From the NCBI GenBank assembly GCA_947650365.1, contig OX393549.1:19573532-19637531 (forward strand): a stretch of 64,000 nt of DNA, read 5' to 3'. The notes beneath the pieces are model-generated. The model did no database searches. It was given only the letters and a program-made list of their open reading frames with translations, and was not told the DNA's origin. Every line of letters begins with the position of its first letter. Within the stretch, counting starts at the first letter, position 1. The stretch is from Chamaelirium japonicum (Eukaryota; Streptophyta; Magnoliopsida; Liliales; Melanthiaceae). This document shows positions 29,001-41,562 of the stretch, piece by piece. Made by a program: the position numbers and the translations under genes.

Positions 29001-31170
29001 GAGCAATCCTTGGGGGCACTCCTGGCTCAGAACAATGAACTTGGCAAGGAGATGGCTTGCTACTACTTAAGTCGCACTCTCGTCGACGCAGAGCTAAATT
29101 ACTCCCCGATCGAGAAGGTCTGCTTGGCACTCATCTTCGCCACGAAAAAGCTGCGCACTATATGCTGGCGCACACCGTCAGACTCGTCTGAAAGGCCGAC
29201 CCCCTCAAATACATCATGTCAAGATCAGTGCTTTTCGGACGTCTGGCAAAGTGGGCGCTGCTTCTCCTCGAATTTGACATCACCTTTATACCGCAGAAAG
29301 CGGTTAAAGGGCAAGCCCACGCAAACTTTCTCGCAAAATATCCTCTCCCGGCAGAATGGGAGTTATCAGAAGATCTCCCAGACGAAGAAGTGTTCTCCAT
29401 CGACATCGCCCCATCCTGGAAAATGTTCTTTGACGGTGCGGCAATGTAAGACGTAGCAGGAGCCGGAGTCATCTTCGTCACCCCAGACAACGAAATACTC
29501 CCCTTCTCATTCCTGCTGACGGAATAATGTTCCAATAATGTGGCAGAGTATCAAGCTCTGCTCATCGGTCTCGAGCTGGCCAATGATATGAAGCTTCAAG
29601 GACTTGAGATCTTCGGCGACTCTCAACTCGTCATCCAACAAGTCATGGGGGCATACAAAGTCAACAAAGAAGACCTAGTGCCGTTGCATGCGCGAGCTGT
29701 GGAGCTCCTCGGTAAACTCAAGGCTGCTTCCATACAGCACGTCTCCAGGAACCTCAACCAGCAAGCTGACGCACTCACAAATCTGGGCTACACTCCCGTT
29801 TTTAGAAGAACGTCGGCTCGTCATCCCCATCTGCAGAAGATTCGTGATCACCAAAGAAGAAAGTCCGATCAAAATCCCAGTTCAAACCAACGTGGTGCAC
29901 GTCCTCGAAATTGAAGAGCAAGACTGGAGGCAACCCTTGGTGGATTACCTCATCCATGATAAACTCCCCGAAGATCCGAAGCGCAGAGTCGACATCCGGC
30001 GACGATCTCTGAAATTCTACCACTTCAACAACGAGTTGTACCGCCGAAGCTACGATGGCACACTCCTGAGATGCCTCGCAAAGGAAGAGGCAGAAGCAGC
30101 ACTGGAAGAAGTACACGCTGGAATCTGTGGCTCACACCAGTCTGGCCCGAAGCTCCACTTTCGAGTCAGGAGGATGAGATATTACTGGCCCACCATGATC
30201 AAGGACAGCTTGGAGTATGCAAAAAGATGTCACGTTTGCCAGCTGTACGGGGACTATATCCGTCAACCTCCGAAACCTCTGCACCCGATAATCGCATCAT
30301 GGCCCTTCGACGGATGGGGACTCGATATTGTCGGTCCCCTGCCCAAGTCATCCAAGCAACATCTTTACATTCTGGCAGCAACGGACTACTTCTCCAAGTG
30401 GGCTGAAGCAACACCTCTGCGGGAAGTTACAAAGCATTCTGTCATCAGCTTTATCTAGAATGACATCATCTTCCGATATGGAGTCCCTCGCTACATCGTA
30501 ACAGACAACGGGAAGCAGTTCAAGAATACTGCCGTCAGCCAGTTCTGCGCATTGTACAACATTAAGCAGAATTGTTCGACGATGTACAACGCTCCTGCCA
30601 ACGGTCTGGCAGAAGCCTTTAACAAGACTCTTTGCAAGCTACTGGAGAAAACCGTCTCGAAGACAAAGAAAGATTGGCACGAACGTATGGGCGAAGCGCT
30701 ATGGGCTTACCGGACGTCCTTCCGCACGCCGACGCAAGCAACACCATACTCCCTCGTCTATAATATAGAAGCTGTTCTTCCGCTCGAGCTCTAGATCCCA
30801 TCGCTCAGGATAGCGATCCAGGAAGGCCTCACCAACGACGACAATGCCCAGCTCCGCCTAGCAGAATTGGAAGCATTAGACGAAAGACACCTTGAAGCTC
30901 AGCAACGTCTAGAGTGTTATCAGGCCAGACTGTCTCGCGCCTTCAACAAGAAGATCCATCCTCGATCATTCCAGATAGGGGAACTGGTGCTGGCAGTCAA
31001 ACGCCCCATCATCCTCTCACATCGAGGAGGAAAGAAATTTGATGCCAAATGGGATGGCCCGTACTCCTTCAAGGAAGTCTACTCCAACGGCGCCTATCTC
31101 CTCACTACGCTAAAAGGGCTGACACTCGGTCCTATCAACACCCCTTACGTTAAAAAAAATAAAATAAAAT
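26072..31170 (+). mobile_element. Gypsy element 2 pol region (PR-RT-RH-aRH-INT), broken
   Basis: The protease motif LLDCGSAVNIMP is near 26450. Reverse transcriptase has RVCVDFRDLNNACPKDDFPL and, near 28544, a YIDD box. RNase H is followed by a second, separate RNase H (FFDGAA near 29420, GDSQLVIQQVMGAYK near 29620), the dual arrangement that defines Tat elements. Integrase has the CHVCQ zinc finger (near 30230), the WPFDGWGLDIVGPLP core and a GPY motif (KWDGPYSFKEVYSNGAYLL near 31050). Several breaks are present; it is probably inactive. Confidence 0.9.
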
Positions 31171-31179
31171 AAAATTGAA

Positions 31180-31216
31180 CTACGTGCGACTTGATCCCCC
31201 TTAGGGGGGTACGTAG
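31180..31216. other. Hairpin between pol and the antisense region (element 2)
   Basis: CTACGT...ACGTAG around CCCCC-TTA-GGGGG, essentially the same as 6932-6968 and in the same position between the convergent regions, while the A-rich DNA around it has diverged. Confidence 0.7.
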
Positions 31217-31439
31217 GCAGCCTGGGAAGTTACTTCAGGTTCAGTCCGACCAAAAGAAAAAGACAACAAGGGTCCATGCATAAATACGGCAGAATAAGGT
31301 AATATTATTAGATAGTGAAGAAAAGGCGGTACATGGCATAAGTTCCAAAAAGAAAGCTACAATGTAAAACAACCAAACAAGAAGCAGCTAAAAGAAGGTA
31401 TCCAGAGCTCGAAGACGGTGCAATAACTCTTCTCTAATA

Positions 31440-34400
31440 GCCTCCACTCGCTGAAGTTCCACGGGACGAGTGGCCAGAAGCTCACGACGGGTCGCCAAGT
31501 CTGACTACTGCTTCAGGTAACTCGCCTTCAAAGCGCTCTTCGCAGTCTCAGCTCGCTCCAGACGAGACTCTGCCTTCCGAAGCGAGGCGCGCACCGATTC
31601 TATCTTCCTTTGAGCCTTCGACAAGCTGGAAGCAGCCTCCACAAGTTGGTGCTCTGACTGACACAAACTCGCCTCAGCGGCCTCCAACTCAGAAGGGGAG
31701 CTCTCCTCTAGTAAAGCTCGCCGACAGCGATAAGCCTCGCTATTGGTCACGAGCAGGTTCATCTGAGCAACGAAAGAAGAACTGTCAACTTTGAACTCCT
31801 CCAGGCTCGCGCAAAACTCTGCACCGTCCGTCGACCACCAGTCCTGGAGGGCGCCAAAGCCAGCATCTTGGAAAGGCTCTAACGTTGACTTGATATACTG
31901 CCGGCAGCTCGCAAGAAGGAACTCTGAAACTCTGCTCCTCGGCCTTAAGCTCGGGCGAGGTGCCTCGGAGTAGGTGGGCAAGAACTTCCCTCCCGCTGCA
32001 GCCGCGATAGGAACCGCCTACACCAACGAGGGTGGCAGAACTGGAGAAACCGCCGCTACCGCTGCAACAACCGTCTCCTCCAACGGGCACGAGGGTACAG
32101 CAACCGGGAAATGCCGCTTGTCGATGCTCGAAACTTCAGCCTCCTCATGGAAAGACAAAGCGTCAACATCGATGCCGTCCAGATCAATATCGCCACTAGG
32201 AAAGTTCTCCCCGCAAAGCCTGAGGAGATCCAGGTCATCCGGAGGGATATCTAGCCCGCACTCCCCAGGCACTTCCCGCGTGGCCCCAGTAGATGAGTGC
32301 CCCGGAGATACCTTCGGAGATTTCGCCCCACGCTCTACCACTATAATGGAATCTGTCCAAAAGAAATACACTGCTCAGCATGATAGAACTTCCCGGGCAT
32401 AGAAAGGAAGTGAAATAAAGAGAACTCCATACCTGCGAAGTCGGACGAAGTAGCCCTAGACGGAGGGATCACCTCATCTTTTAGAAGTCCGGGTTCCTCG
32501 GTATCCTCCACCGGGCAAGGGACCCTCGAAGTTATCTCGCGCGGAATGCACACTTTTCGTCTTTTGGGCGGGGCACCCTCAACAGCAGCCTTTGGAGGAA
32601 AAGATAACCCGGGGGCACTAGCAAGGCCGGCTTCTAACACAGGAACCGAAGTGGGAACACGGCGAGCACTGAAAAGACGGCTGCAACTCTTCTGAGCCCT
32701 CTGAAGCCCCAATCAAAGGCGACGATCCTCCACTCCCGCAGCGGGATCGAAACGAAAGTTTTTGAACTCACGGCTCGCCAGGACATCAACCGGGAGACTC
32801 GCAAGCAAGGGGGAAACTCGGCCTTCAATCCAATTACAGTACTCCGGAGTGGCGGCGTCCCGAGACCCGGACTTGGTCCCATAGAAGAAGCTGCCGCCAG
32901 TCAATCGAGCATAGAGAGAAGCCCAGAGACGGTAACCTTCCTGCGGACTGATGCGCCCCTGCAACTGCTGAGGCATACTGGGAACTTCCTGTCGGAATCC
33001 TTGCTGGCGAGCAAAGCGATGAGGGGAGTACTGCTCCACCTCCACCACATCCCCCTTGCACCAGACCAAGTAGCCAGGGCGGCAACTGACCATGTTCCAA
33101 TATAAGTTGTCCGAGAGCTCCTCGTTGTCATAGATAGTGGACCTCTCCAAAGGAAGCACCGATGCTCTGACAGAAACTCGAAGTCGACGCTTCCCATCCT
33201 CTGCAAAAGAGTGCAAGCACACTCCCTCGGGCACTCCCAACTAATAAAAGCATTTAGGATCTCGCCTATCCTGGGCAGGAATGGCAGATCGGCTGGATGT
33301 CCGCGCCTGGCGAAGATCCCCTTCGGGAAGTGAAGAGCTATCCAGCCGTATAGGTAGTGCAGAGGCCCGAACGCAGCATACTGGCCAAGCTCCTCCTTGG
33401 CATTATCCGAGCTGGACAAGTCCCAGTAAGTCCCGCTGAGACCCCGGTACAAGGCGCATAAGATAGACAGGGCTAGATTGAAAAGCTCCCCCCTCGCCAT
33501 CCTGGAAGCTGCAAGAAAGGTCTCCGGATGGATGACCTCGCCAGGGCAAGGGAGCACGAATCGGCAAAGAAAGATGACCAGCCCGGCGGCTCGATAAACC
33601 GCCCGCCACTCCTCGTTGTCATGCCTCAGACCGATGATCTCCCAGGGAGACTGTTTTCCCTCCATTGAGTGCCTCTCTCGAGCCAAGGACTCAATGGGTC
33701 TCACAAAAGAACGAAGCGGAGGCCTTTTCATTTGAGCGACCTTCCACATCGGGTGAGCCGAAGGTGCTGGGGACCTATACTCACCTCTGAACCAAAAGTC
33801 AACCCAAGAAGAAGGACGCACTCGATCTGACTGATCTCGTGCCGCGATGATGGCATATGCCTTGAACAGAAGAAGACATGAACTCGGAGCGAAGCTGCTG
33901 TCCGACAGATCTTTCAAAGCTGGCACCTCCTCCTGGTAGTAGTTTCGTACTTCAGGGCATCCGGAAACGATGTGGACGTCACGAAGTGAGATCCCTATCT
34001 CTCCCGCTCCAGTAAGGAAAGTGTTAGTGGCCGGGCACCAGAGTTCACAAAGTGCACGATACATCCCCTCAGGACGGCTGTATTCTCGACGAGCCAGTGC
34101 CAGAAACTTGGCCAACGAATTCATCTCGAGTTCTGCGCCAAAGACCTCGTAGAGCTCACCCATCCACTCATGAAAACTGCAAAGATATTGGACGTCTCCC
34201 CGAGGCCAAGAGTCGGTACCCCATCGGGTCAATCGGGAGTAGATCTTCGAGGCGACTACCGGAGTGGGCACGAAATCTTCATCACAATGGTGGAAAAGTG
34301 TGCTCAAACTTGGGCGGAGAAGCTTCGTGGAGATTCCTTCATCGGTGTAGATTTTCTCGCTCAACTTCATCATCCCACAAGTCGCATCCGCAACTCCATC

Positions 34401-34600
34401 TTCTGTGATGCGCTCGTGGATAAAAACACGGAGCAACGACAAAAGGTCTTCCCGCCTCGAGTTGCGGTAACGGTGCACCCGAGTAAGGGGGAAGCGAAGG
34501 CACCTCCTCCCATCGGAGAGGTCCTCAGCTATCCACCCCGGCGAAGTCAAGCTCTTGAAGACTCGAATCCTGGAGAACCATGAAAGGAAGCAAGTCAAGA
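31440..34600 (-). mobile_element. Antisense plant mobile domain (PMD) region of gypsy element 2
   Basis: The better preserved of the two copies: its N-terminal half stays open over more than 500 codons (from 34598). That part includes the PMD-like core with GEIGISLRDVHIVSGCPEV, an FVLPCPGEVIHPETF segment and ELFNLALSILCALYRGLSG. Downstream are a Pro/Ser-rich basic linker with PPKRRKVC (a possible nuclear localisation signal), an acidic stretch and a C-terminal coiled coil (LSKAQRKIESV, LRKAESRLERAE). It is broken, with a few breaks, and may be split by introns. A nuclear, chromatin-linked role would fit host PMD proteins such as MAIN and MAIL1, but that is only analogy. Confidence 0.75.
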
Positions 34601-35205
34601 CAAGTGCGCGCGCAAAAAAAAAAAAAAATTCAAGGGGCCCACAGCCCCCCCTGTCAGGAGGATCGCCCGACTCAAGGTCACATCACCGCTGCGCCTGGAC
34701 CTTCGCACCACACTCCCGGGGTCCGTGCACCACCCGTGCTGACCAACTACTCCAGTCTCGCGCCCACCGCTCCGCCCGTGTTGGAACTCGCGTTGCCTGG
34801 GCTATACAGCCAGCCACCGTTCGAGGCTTCCACTTGTCACCAAGCCGGAGCCGTAGCCGCCTGCCTGCCCGACCTTCACCAACCTGCTCGAGACACTCCT
34901 ATGCCGCACGGTGTCCGCACACCACTCGCACCGCTTGAAGCCCCGCCGCACACCGCCGCGGCCCGCGACAGTCACCCGCGTGCGCCCCATGCCGCGCACG
35001 CCATAACCCGCATCCGCAGCCTCTGTGCCACCGCTGCTACTGCCTTCGCAAAAAAAAAAAAAAGGGGAAGAAGCCCGCAGATTTCCCGCTAAAACCCGGA
35101 CGGGGGGGGGGGGGCCTACGTCCCTCTCTCCCAATTGAAAAAAAAAAAAAACACCACGTGGGTGGGGGGGGCCCGCAGCCCCCCTTCTTCTCCTCCTTCG
35201 CCGCT
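34601..35205. other. GC-rich tract at the truncated 3' end of gypsy element 2
   Basis: A-runs (near 34614, 35050, 35140) and GGGGCCCACAGCCCCCC / GGGCCCGCAGCCCCCC motifs mirror the tract at 10371-11563 of element 1. It stops at the start of foldback element F with no polypurine tract or LTR. Confidence 0.6.
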
Positions 35206-35480
35206 CATGGGGAGGGAGGTTTCAGAATTTGATGAAACGTGGTGGGGATGCTCTCTATGGCAAGTTGATCATCCTCACCAAAAATCATCAAATTCTATAA
35301 CCTCTAGGGGCATCAAATATGTTATTCAAATTAACGGTTAAAATGAACGATTGATAAAGCTTCTAACATTTGATGCCCTTAGAGGTTACAGAATTTGATG
35401 ATTTTTGGTGAGGATGATCAACTTGCCATAGAGAGCATCCCCACCAAGTTTCATCAAATTCTGAAACCTCCCTCCCCATG
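35206..35480. mobile_element. Foldback element F
   Basis: A 275-bp inverted repeat from CATGGGGAGGGAGGTTTCAG to the complementary CTGAAACCTCCCTCCCCATG, arms about 125 bp, centre near 35345. Each arm is itself an imperfect palindrome: the module GGTTTCAGAATTTGATGA...GGTGGGGATG faces an inverted copy ending in AAATTCTATAACC. The module is therefore present four times. Unlike the others it is not directly flanked by (TA)n. Confidence 0.85.
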
Positions 35481-35533
35481 AAAGGTGATTTGTAAGTTTC
35501 ATCAGTAAGATTCCATTAGTAAGAGTATCCCTG

Positions 35534-35536
<3 letters not shown>

Positions 35537-35604
<68 letters not shown>
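35537..35604. repeat. (TA)n microsatellite
   Basis: About 68 bp, the left border of the second foldback cluster. Confidence 0.95.
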
Positions 35605-35605
<1 letters not shown>

Positions 35606-35609
<4 letters not shown>

Positions 35610-35938
35610 GTAATACATTGCGGCCAGGTAACGTGCGGCCACCCCATTCGGGGGTATTTTCAAAAAAAAAAATTTTGGGGATTGATCACCCACCCTTTGA
35701 TTGGACACACAAAAAATTTCAGCCCAATCCAAGACTTGTAGGCCGTCCAAATGTGTTGATCTTTTATCGGTCGTTCATTTTTTTTGCCATTTTGATCAAC
35801 ACATTTGGACAGCCTACAGGTCTGGGATCGGGCTGAAATTTTTTGTGTGTCCAATTCAAGGGTAGGTGATCAATCCTCAAAAAACAATTCTGAAAATACC
35901 CCCGAAGGGGGTGCCGCACGTTAAGCCCGCATGTTACC
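35606..35938. mobile_element. Foldback element A, copy 3
   Basis: Same family as 14843-15199 and 16381-16727: TAGTAATACATTGCGGCCAG at the left, arms through TTGATCACCCACCC and AAAAAATTTCAGCCCAATCC, centre near 35775. The central spacer is the reverse complement of that in copy 2, so the insertion is inverted. The right end has lost the outer ACTACTC and abuts element D. Confidence 0.85.
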
Positions 35939-36330
35939 CCGGGAGCCTGCACCCGGGGTGCAGCAACAACGCTGCACCTCAACCTTGTTTTACCTACCTA
36001 GAAGTTTTGGAATTGGATGAAATTTGGTGAGGGTGTTGTCTAGGGTAAGATGATCATCCTCACAAATTTTCATCAAATTCCAAAACTTCTAGGGGGGTCA
36101 AATGGTCGAAGCAAAATCTGCAGATTTTAACGGTGACTGCGGACGGCTGATTTTGCTTCGACCATTTGACCCTCCTAGAAGTTTTGGAATTTGATGAAAA
36201 TTTGTGAGGATGATCACCTTACCCTAGACAACACCCTCATCAAATTTCATCCAATTCCAAAACTTCTAGGTAGGTAAAACAAGGGGGCGGTGCAGCGTTA
36301 ACGCTGCACCCCGGGTGCAGGCTCCCCACC
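35938..36330. mobile_element. Foldback element D
   Basis: About 390 bp. The ends GGGAGCCTGCACCCGGGGTG and CACCCCGGGTGCAGGCTCCC are inverted. Each arm holds two facing copies of the module CTAGAAGTTTTGGAATTTGA...GTGAGGATG, so the module occurs four times. The centre is near 36135 (GCAGATTTTAACGGTGACTG). It adjoins (TA)n on the right. Confidence 0.85.
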
Positions 36331-36331
36331 C

Positions 36332-36333
<2 letters not shown>

Positions 36334-36375
<42 letters not shown>
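36334..36375. repeat. (TA)n microsatellite
   Basis: About 40 bp between foldback elements D and E. Confidence 0.95.
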
Positions 36376-36377
<2 letters not shown>

Positions 36378-36728
36378 GTCGGGATCGGCTGACCCAGCAA
36401 ATTTTGACCCAGCAATAACCCAGCACCTTTTGATGAACCTAGAGGTTTTAGAATTTGATAAAAATTGGTAGGCATGCTCTCTATGGTATGTTGATCATCC
36501 TCACAAAAAATCAGCCCATTCTAAAACCTCTAAGTGCATCAAATGCGCTCTTCAAATCAACGGTTAAACTTGACAGTCAGAAACCGTTGATTTGAAAAGC
36601 GCATTTGATGCACCTAGAGGTTTTAGAATGGGCTGATTTTTTGTGAGGATGATCAACATACCATAGAGAGCATGCCTACCAATTTTCATCAAATTCTAAA
36701 ACCTCTAGGTTCATCAAAGGGTGCTGGG

Positions 36729-36730
<2 letters not shown>
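36376..36730. mobile_element. Foldback element E
   Basis: About 355 bp between two (TA)n tracts. The arms begin near CACCTTTTGATGAACCTAGA and end near TCTAGGTTCATCAAAGGGTG. Each arm again carries two facing modules (CTAGAGGTTTTAGAATTTGA ... GTGAGGATGATCAACATACC). The centre is near 36565. The left end has an extra GGGTCGGGATCGGCTGACCC with no match on the right. Confidence 0.85.

Positions 36731-36811
<81 letters not shown>
36731..36811. repeat. (TA)n microsatellite
   Basis: About 80 bp between foldback elements E and C. Confidence 0.95.
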
Positions 36812-36814
<3 letters not shown>

Positions 36815-37105
36815 GTCCGGGTTCCTGGTACAATGTACCAGGGTATTTCCTGTGACAGAACAGATCAGCCGTCTGATCCGATCAGACCCCCCACGTTCCC
36901 CCCGTTCTCCCTTTTTAGGCCCGACCCCCCCCCAGCCGTCTGATCTGATCAGACCCCCACGTACCCCCCGTTCTCCCTTTTTAGGCCCGACCCCCCTGTT
37001 CCCCTTCTCTTATTCTCTCTCTCTCTCACGATCCGTCGCACCTGGTGCTCGTCGCCGGCGTAGGAGAAGTAGGCGGTGGTCTCCGATAGCCACCCGACCC
37101 GACTG

Positions 37106-37166
<61 letters not shown>

Positions 37167-37211
37167 CTCGATCCTTTCTCAATTTGCAGTGCAAATTGAG
37201 AAAGGATCGAG

Positions 37212-37251
<40 letters not shown>

Positions 37252-37543
37252 TACCAGTCGGGTCAGGTGGCTGCCGGAGACCACCGCCTCCTTCTCCTAC
37301 GCCGGGGCATTGTCCCAGGTGCGACGGATCGTAAGAGAGAGAGAGAATAAGAGAAAGGGAACAGGGGGTCGCCTAAAAAGGGAGAACGAGAGGTATGTGG
37401 GGGTCTGATCAGATCAGACGGCTGGGGGGGGGTCGGGCCTAAAAAGGGGGAACGGGGGGTACGTGCGGATCTGATCAGATCAGACGGCTGGGCCCGTTCT
37501 GTCACAGGGAAAACCCTGGGACAATGCACCAGGAACCTAGTTT
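36812..37543. mobile_element. Foldback element C
   Basis: About 730 bp of inverted repeat centred at about 37190 (CAATTTGCAGTGCAAATTG), flanked by (TA)n on both sides. The ends are GTTCCTGGTACAATG... and ...CATTGCACCAGGAAC-like. Each arm has two tandem copies of a GCCGTCTGATC...TTTTTAGGCCCGACCC unit (36867-36995 on the left, mirrored at about 37370-37490), then (CT)n or (GA)n and a GC-rich stretch of about 80 bp. Confidence 0.82.

Positions 37544-37634
<91 letters not shown>
37544..37634. repeat. (TA)n microsatellite
   Basis: About 90 bp between foldback elements C and B2. Confidence 0.95.
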
Positions 37635-39398
<1,764 letters not shown>

Positions 39399-40197
39399 CA
39401 GGAGGCGTTGAAGCAATCCTACTACGCCGGCGGTAAGAGGTTGGGCTCCCGCCCCTTGGATCACGAGAGGAAGAAGGGAGTCCCCTGGACTGAAGAAGAG
39501 CACAGGTACAAATCCCATCAAAGCCCTGCTTCTCAATTTGACGTATAGTGGCTTGAAGAGAGTTATGTGCTTTGGATCAGAGGCTCAATTAAATTTAAAT
39601 TTCTGGCCGGGTAAAGGCGACTTTGGGTTATTAGCTCTCTTCGATTGAAAAACCGAATCATAAATCTTTGGGATAATCTCTGATCAAATTGAAATGCTGG
39701 CATGATTTGTTTGCAGGCAGTTTCTAATGGGTCTCAAACAATATGGTAAAGGAGACTGGAGGAACATATCTCGAAAATTCGTCGGCTCCAGAACTCCAAC
39801 CTAGCTGGCCAGTCATGCACAGAAGTACTTCATCAGGCTTAATTCGGGCAACAAAGACAAGAGGCGATCGAGCATACACGACATCACCACCGTCAATCGT
39901 CCAGACAATCGGCCTTCGGCTCCCTCTCACCCGTCTCTCGCTGCTACCCACGGAACATCAGACCGATTTTCGGTGATGCTTGATTCGAATCAGCACAATG
40001 AAGCAGCTAAAGCTTATAGTCCATCACCACATGGCATTGGCAATCACTTCATGGAGCCACCGTACAGCCTAAACTCCTCGTACGACATGAAACTGCATGC
40101 TCAACATCTGCATAGAGGTGCTCTATATGATTCCATGGTTGGACACCGTGGAATGCTGTTTCAGATGCAGCCCCTTCATCCTCGCCCTCATGGTTAG
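39399..40197 (+). pseudogene. DIVARICATA-like MYB (SHAQKYF) gene, 5'-truncated, with nonsense codon
   Basis: Two exons separated by a GT-AG intron (39506-39716). Exon 1 remains only from about 39399 (EALKQSYYAGGKRLGSRP) and ends inside the second MYB repeat (KKGVPWTEEEH). Exon 2 (39717-40197) continues it with [20 protein letters not shown] and then SHAQKYFI, the hallmark of DIV-type MYB factors, followed by [12 protein letters not shown] and a tail like that of DIV-like proteins (DSMVG, MLFQMQ). The first SANT domain and start codon are absent; a repeat array takes their place. A TAG at 39803-39805 stands where homologues have the Gln of RTPTQVASH, consistent with a CAG to TAG change. Functional family members are nuclear transcription factors; this copy is non-functional unless read through. 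It may be a captured or duplicated fragment. Confidence 0.85.
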
Positions 40198-41557
40198 GGG
40201 GATGTCGAATGTGATATGCCCTTTGAGCATGTTGCCGTTGCGGAGATGATCGACCGTTGAAATCATATTTTTCGCCATCCGAATTAAATTTGGAAACTTT
40301 GAGATTTGAGATTGAAAGATCCATCAAGGTCATGAAACATTTTTTGTGATACCTTGGTATGCCATTTTGGCTGTGATTATTTGTCTTGCTTGTATATTTA
40401 GCCATCACATGAATATAACTCCACTATCTAATTGCAGTGCGGTAATAAATTGGATGTCATGTGCTAAGTTCAGTTCGGAATGCTGTATGATTGCGCTCGT
40501 GCCATGTGGATTTCAAGGGTCATGGGTCATGCTTCCACCATGATTCACATGAACACCTTGCTTTCGCTTCATATGATGATAGCAAGAAAAGGTGAATATG
40601 ATAAAGCTTGTCAACTGAATCCATAGAGAACATCTTGAATTGAAATCAAAACCACAAAAGATCGATTTGGTTTGATTTTCCCATTTGCACAAGAATCAAA
40701 ATAGGTACATAGATAGCAACATGAAACACCTTATCAACTAACAAATTATAACTATCATAAGACTATCCCACATCGCTTTCCATCAATAAAACTACCAAAA
40801 CCTCACCATCTCCATGTCTGCTACCAAGTAGCAATGTTTAAATAGCAATCTAAGCTCCAATAATCTCGGCTTCCCCCTCTGCCATCCTCAAAAGATCTCT
40901 TCATCTTCACACCAACATCTCTTCACCAAAGTGGCCATGGACCTGCAATCCAACCAATAAAGACTTAGGATATTTGTAGGCGAAACAATATAATTTTCTT
41001 CAGTTTAACCTTTATAGGACTAACCAACAAATTTAGCCCCTTCGTCAGCAACACCATAAGTGAAAGCTGGGATAAGGAAGTACAAAAATCAGGAGTAAAT
41101 ATCTAGAATTCCTTCTATTCATAGGGACAGTAACATGAAACATCAAATATATACATACTTATAGAACCCATTAAGGCATGGGTAAAGGATCTCAAGCATC
41201 TTTAAGAGTTTTCATTAAAATGTATAGAGCTATAGAAAGTTTTTTCAAACAAGAAAAGTACCAAATACATTAGATTAAGCGAATACCATATAAAATATTA
41301 CATAAGAAAAAATAAATAAAAAATACTTACAGTGGGTGGATGCAAGAAACAATTATCAAATTTACTCACATCCCAAGTTCATAACTTCATCGCCACTATA
41401 AACTGCATTAAAAAAAAAATTATCACAATCATTAGTGTGAACAAATATGGTCACTAATGATCAATATAAAACAATAGTCACTTACATTGTCCAATGATAT
41501 TTAATTATTGTCTATTCATCAAAGTTTGTGAGCAATTTCGTTTGTCGTGCCCATGGA
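40198..41557. other. Non-coding DNA between MYB pseudogene and outer copia
   Basis: Positions 40198 to about 40560 are probably the former 3' untranslated region of the MYB gene. The last bases (41532-41552, minus strand) encode GHDKRNC and are the displaced 3' end of the FAR1-related gene; AT-rich DNA at about 41330-41510 would then be its 3' flank. Nothing else is recognised. Confidence 0.5.
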
Positions 41558-41562
41558 CTTTG
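41558..41562. repeat. Target-site duplication of outer copia, left copy
   Basis: CTTTG directly before the LTR; the partner is at 61391-61395. Confidence 0.9.

Larger units (their letters stand above)
21510..35200 (+). mobile_element. Ty3-gypsy element 2, Tat lineage, lacking a 3' LTR
   Basis: A large Tat-lineage element. Parts: 5' LTR (21510-23476), primer site (23483), gag (about 23549-25970), protease (about 26440-26760), reverse transcriptase (about 28160-28720), RNase H (about 28960-29340), second RNase H (about 29420-29790), integrase (about 30100-31130), hairpin (31180-31216), antisense plant-mobile-domain region (about 31440-34600) and a GC-rich tract to about 35200. No 3' LTR follows; a foldback element begins at 35206. 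It is a fossil with roughly ten breaks across gag-pol, though long stretches remain open. It is the same family as element 1, but LTRs and internal spacing differ, so they are separate insertions. It cannot be dated without a second LTR. Confidence 0.9.

Noticed and set aside
35606-35938. MicroRNA gene in the hairpin of element A
   Set aside because: The fold is a long inverted repeat typical of foldback elements, and several copies exist; no mature-miRNA evidence can be read from sequence alone.
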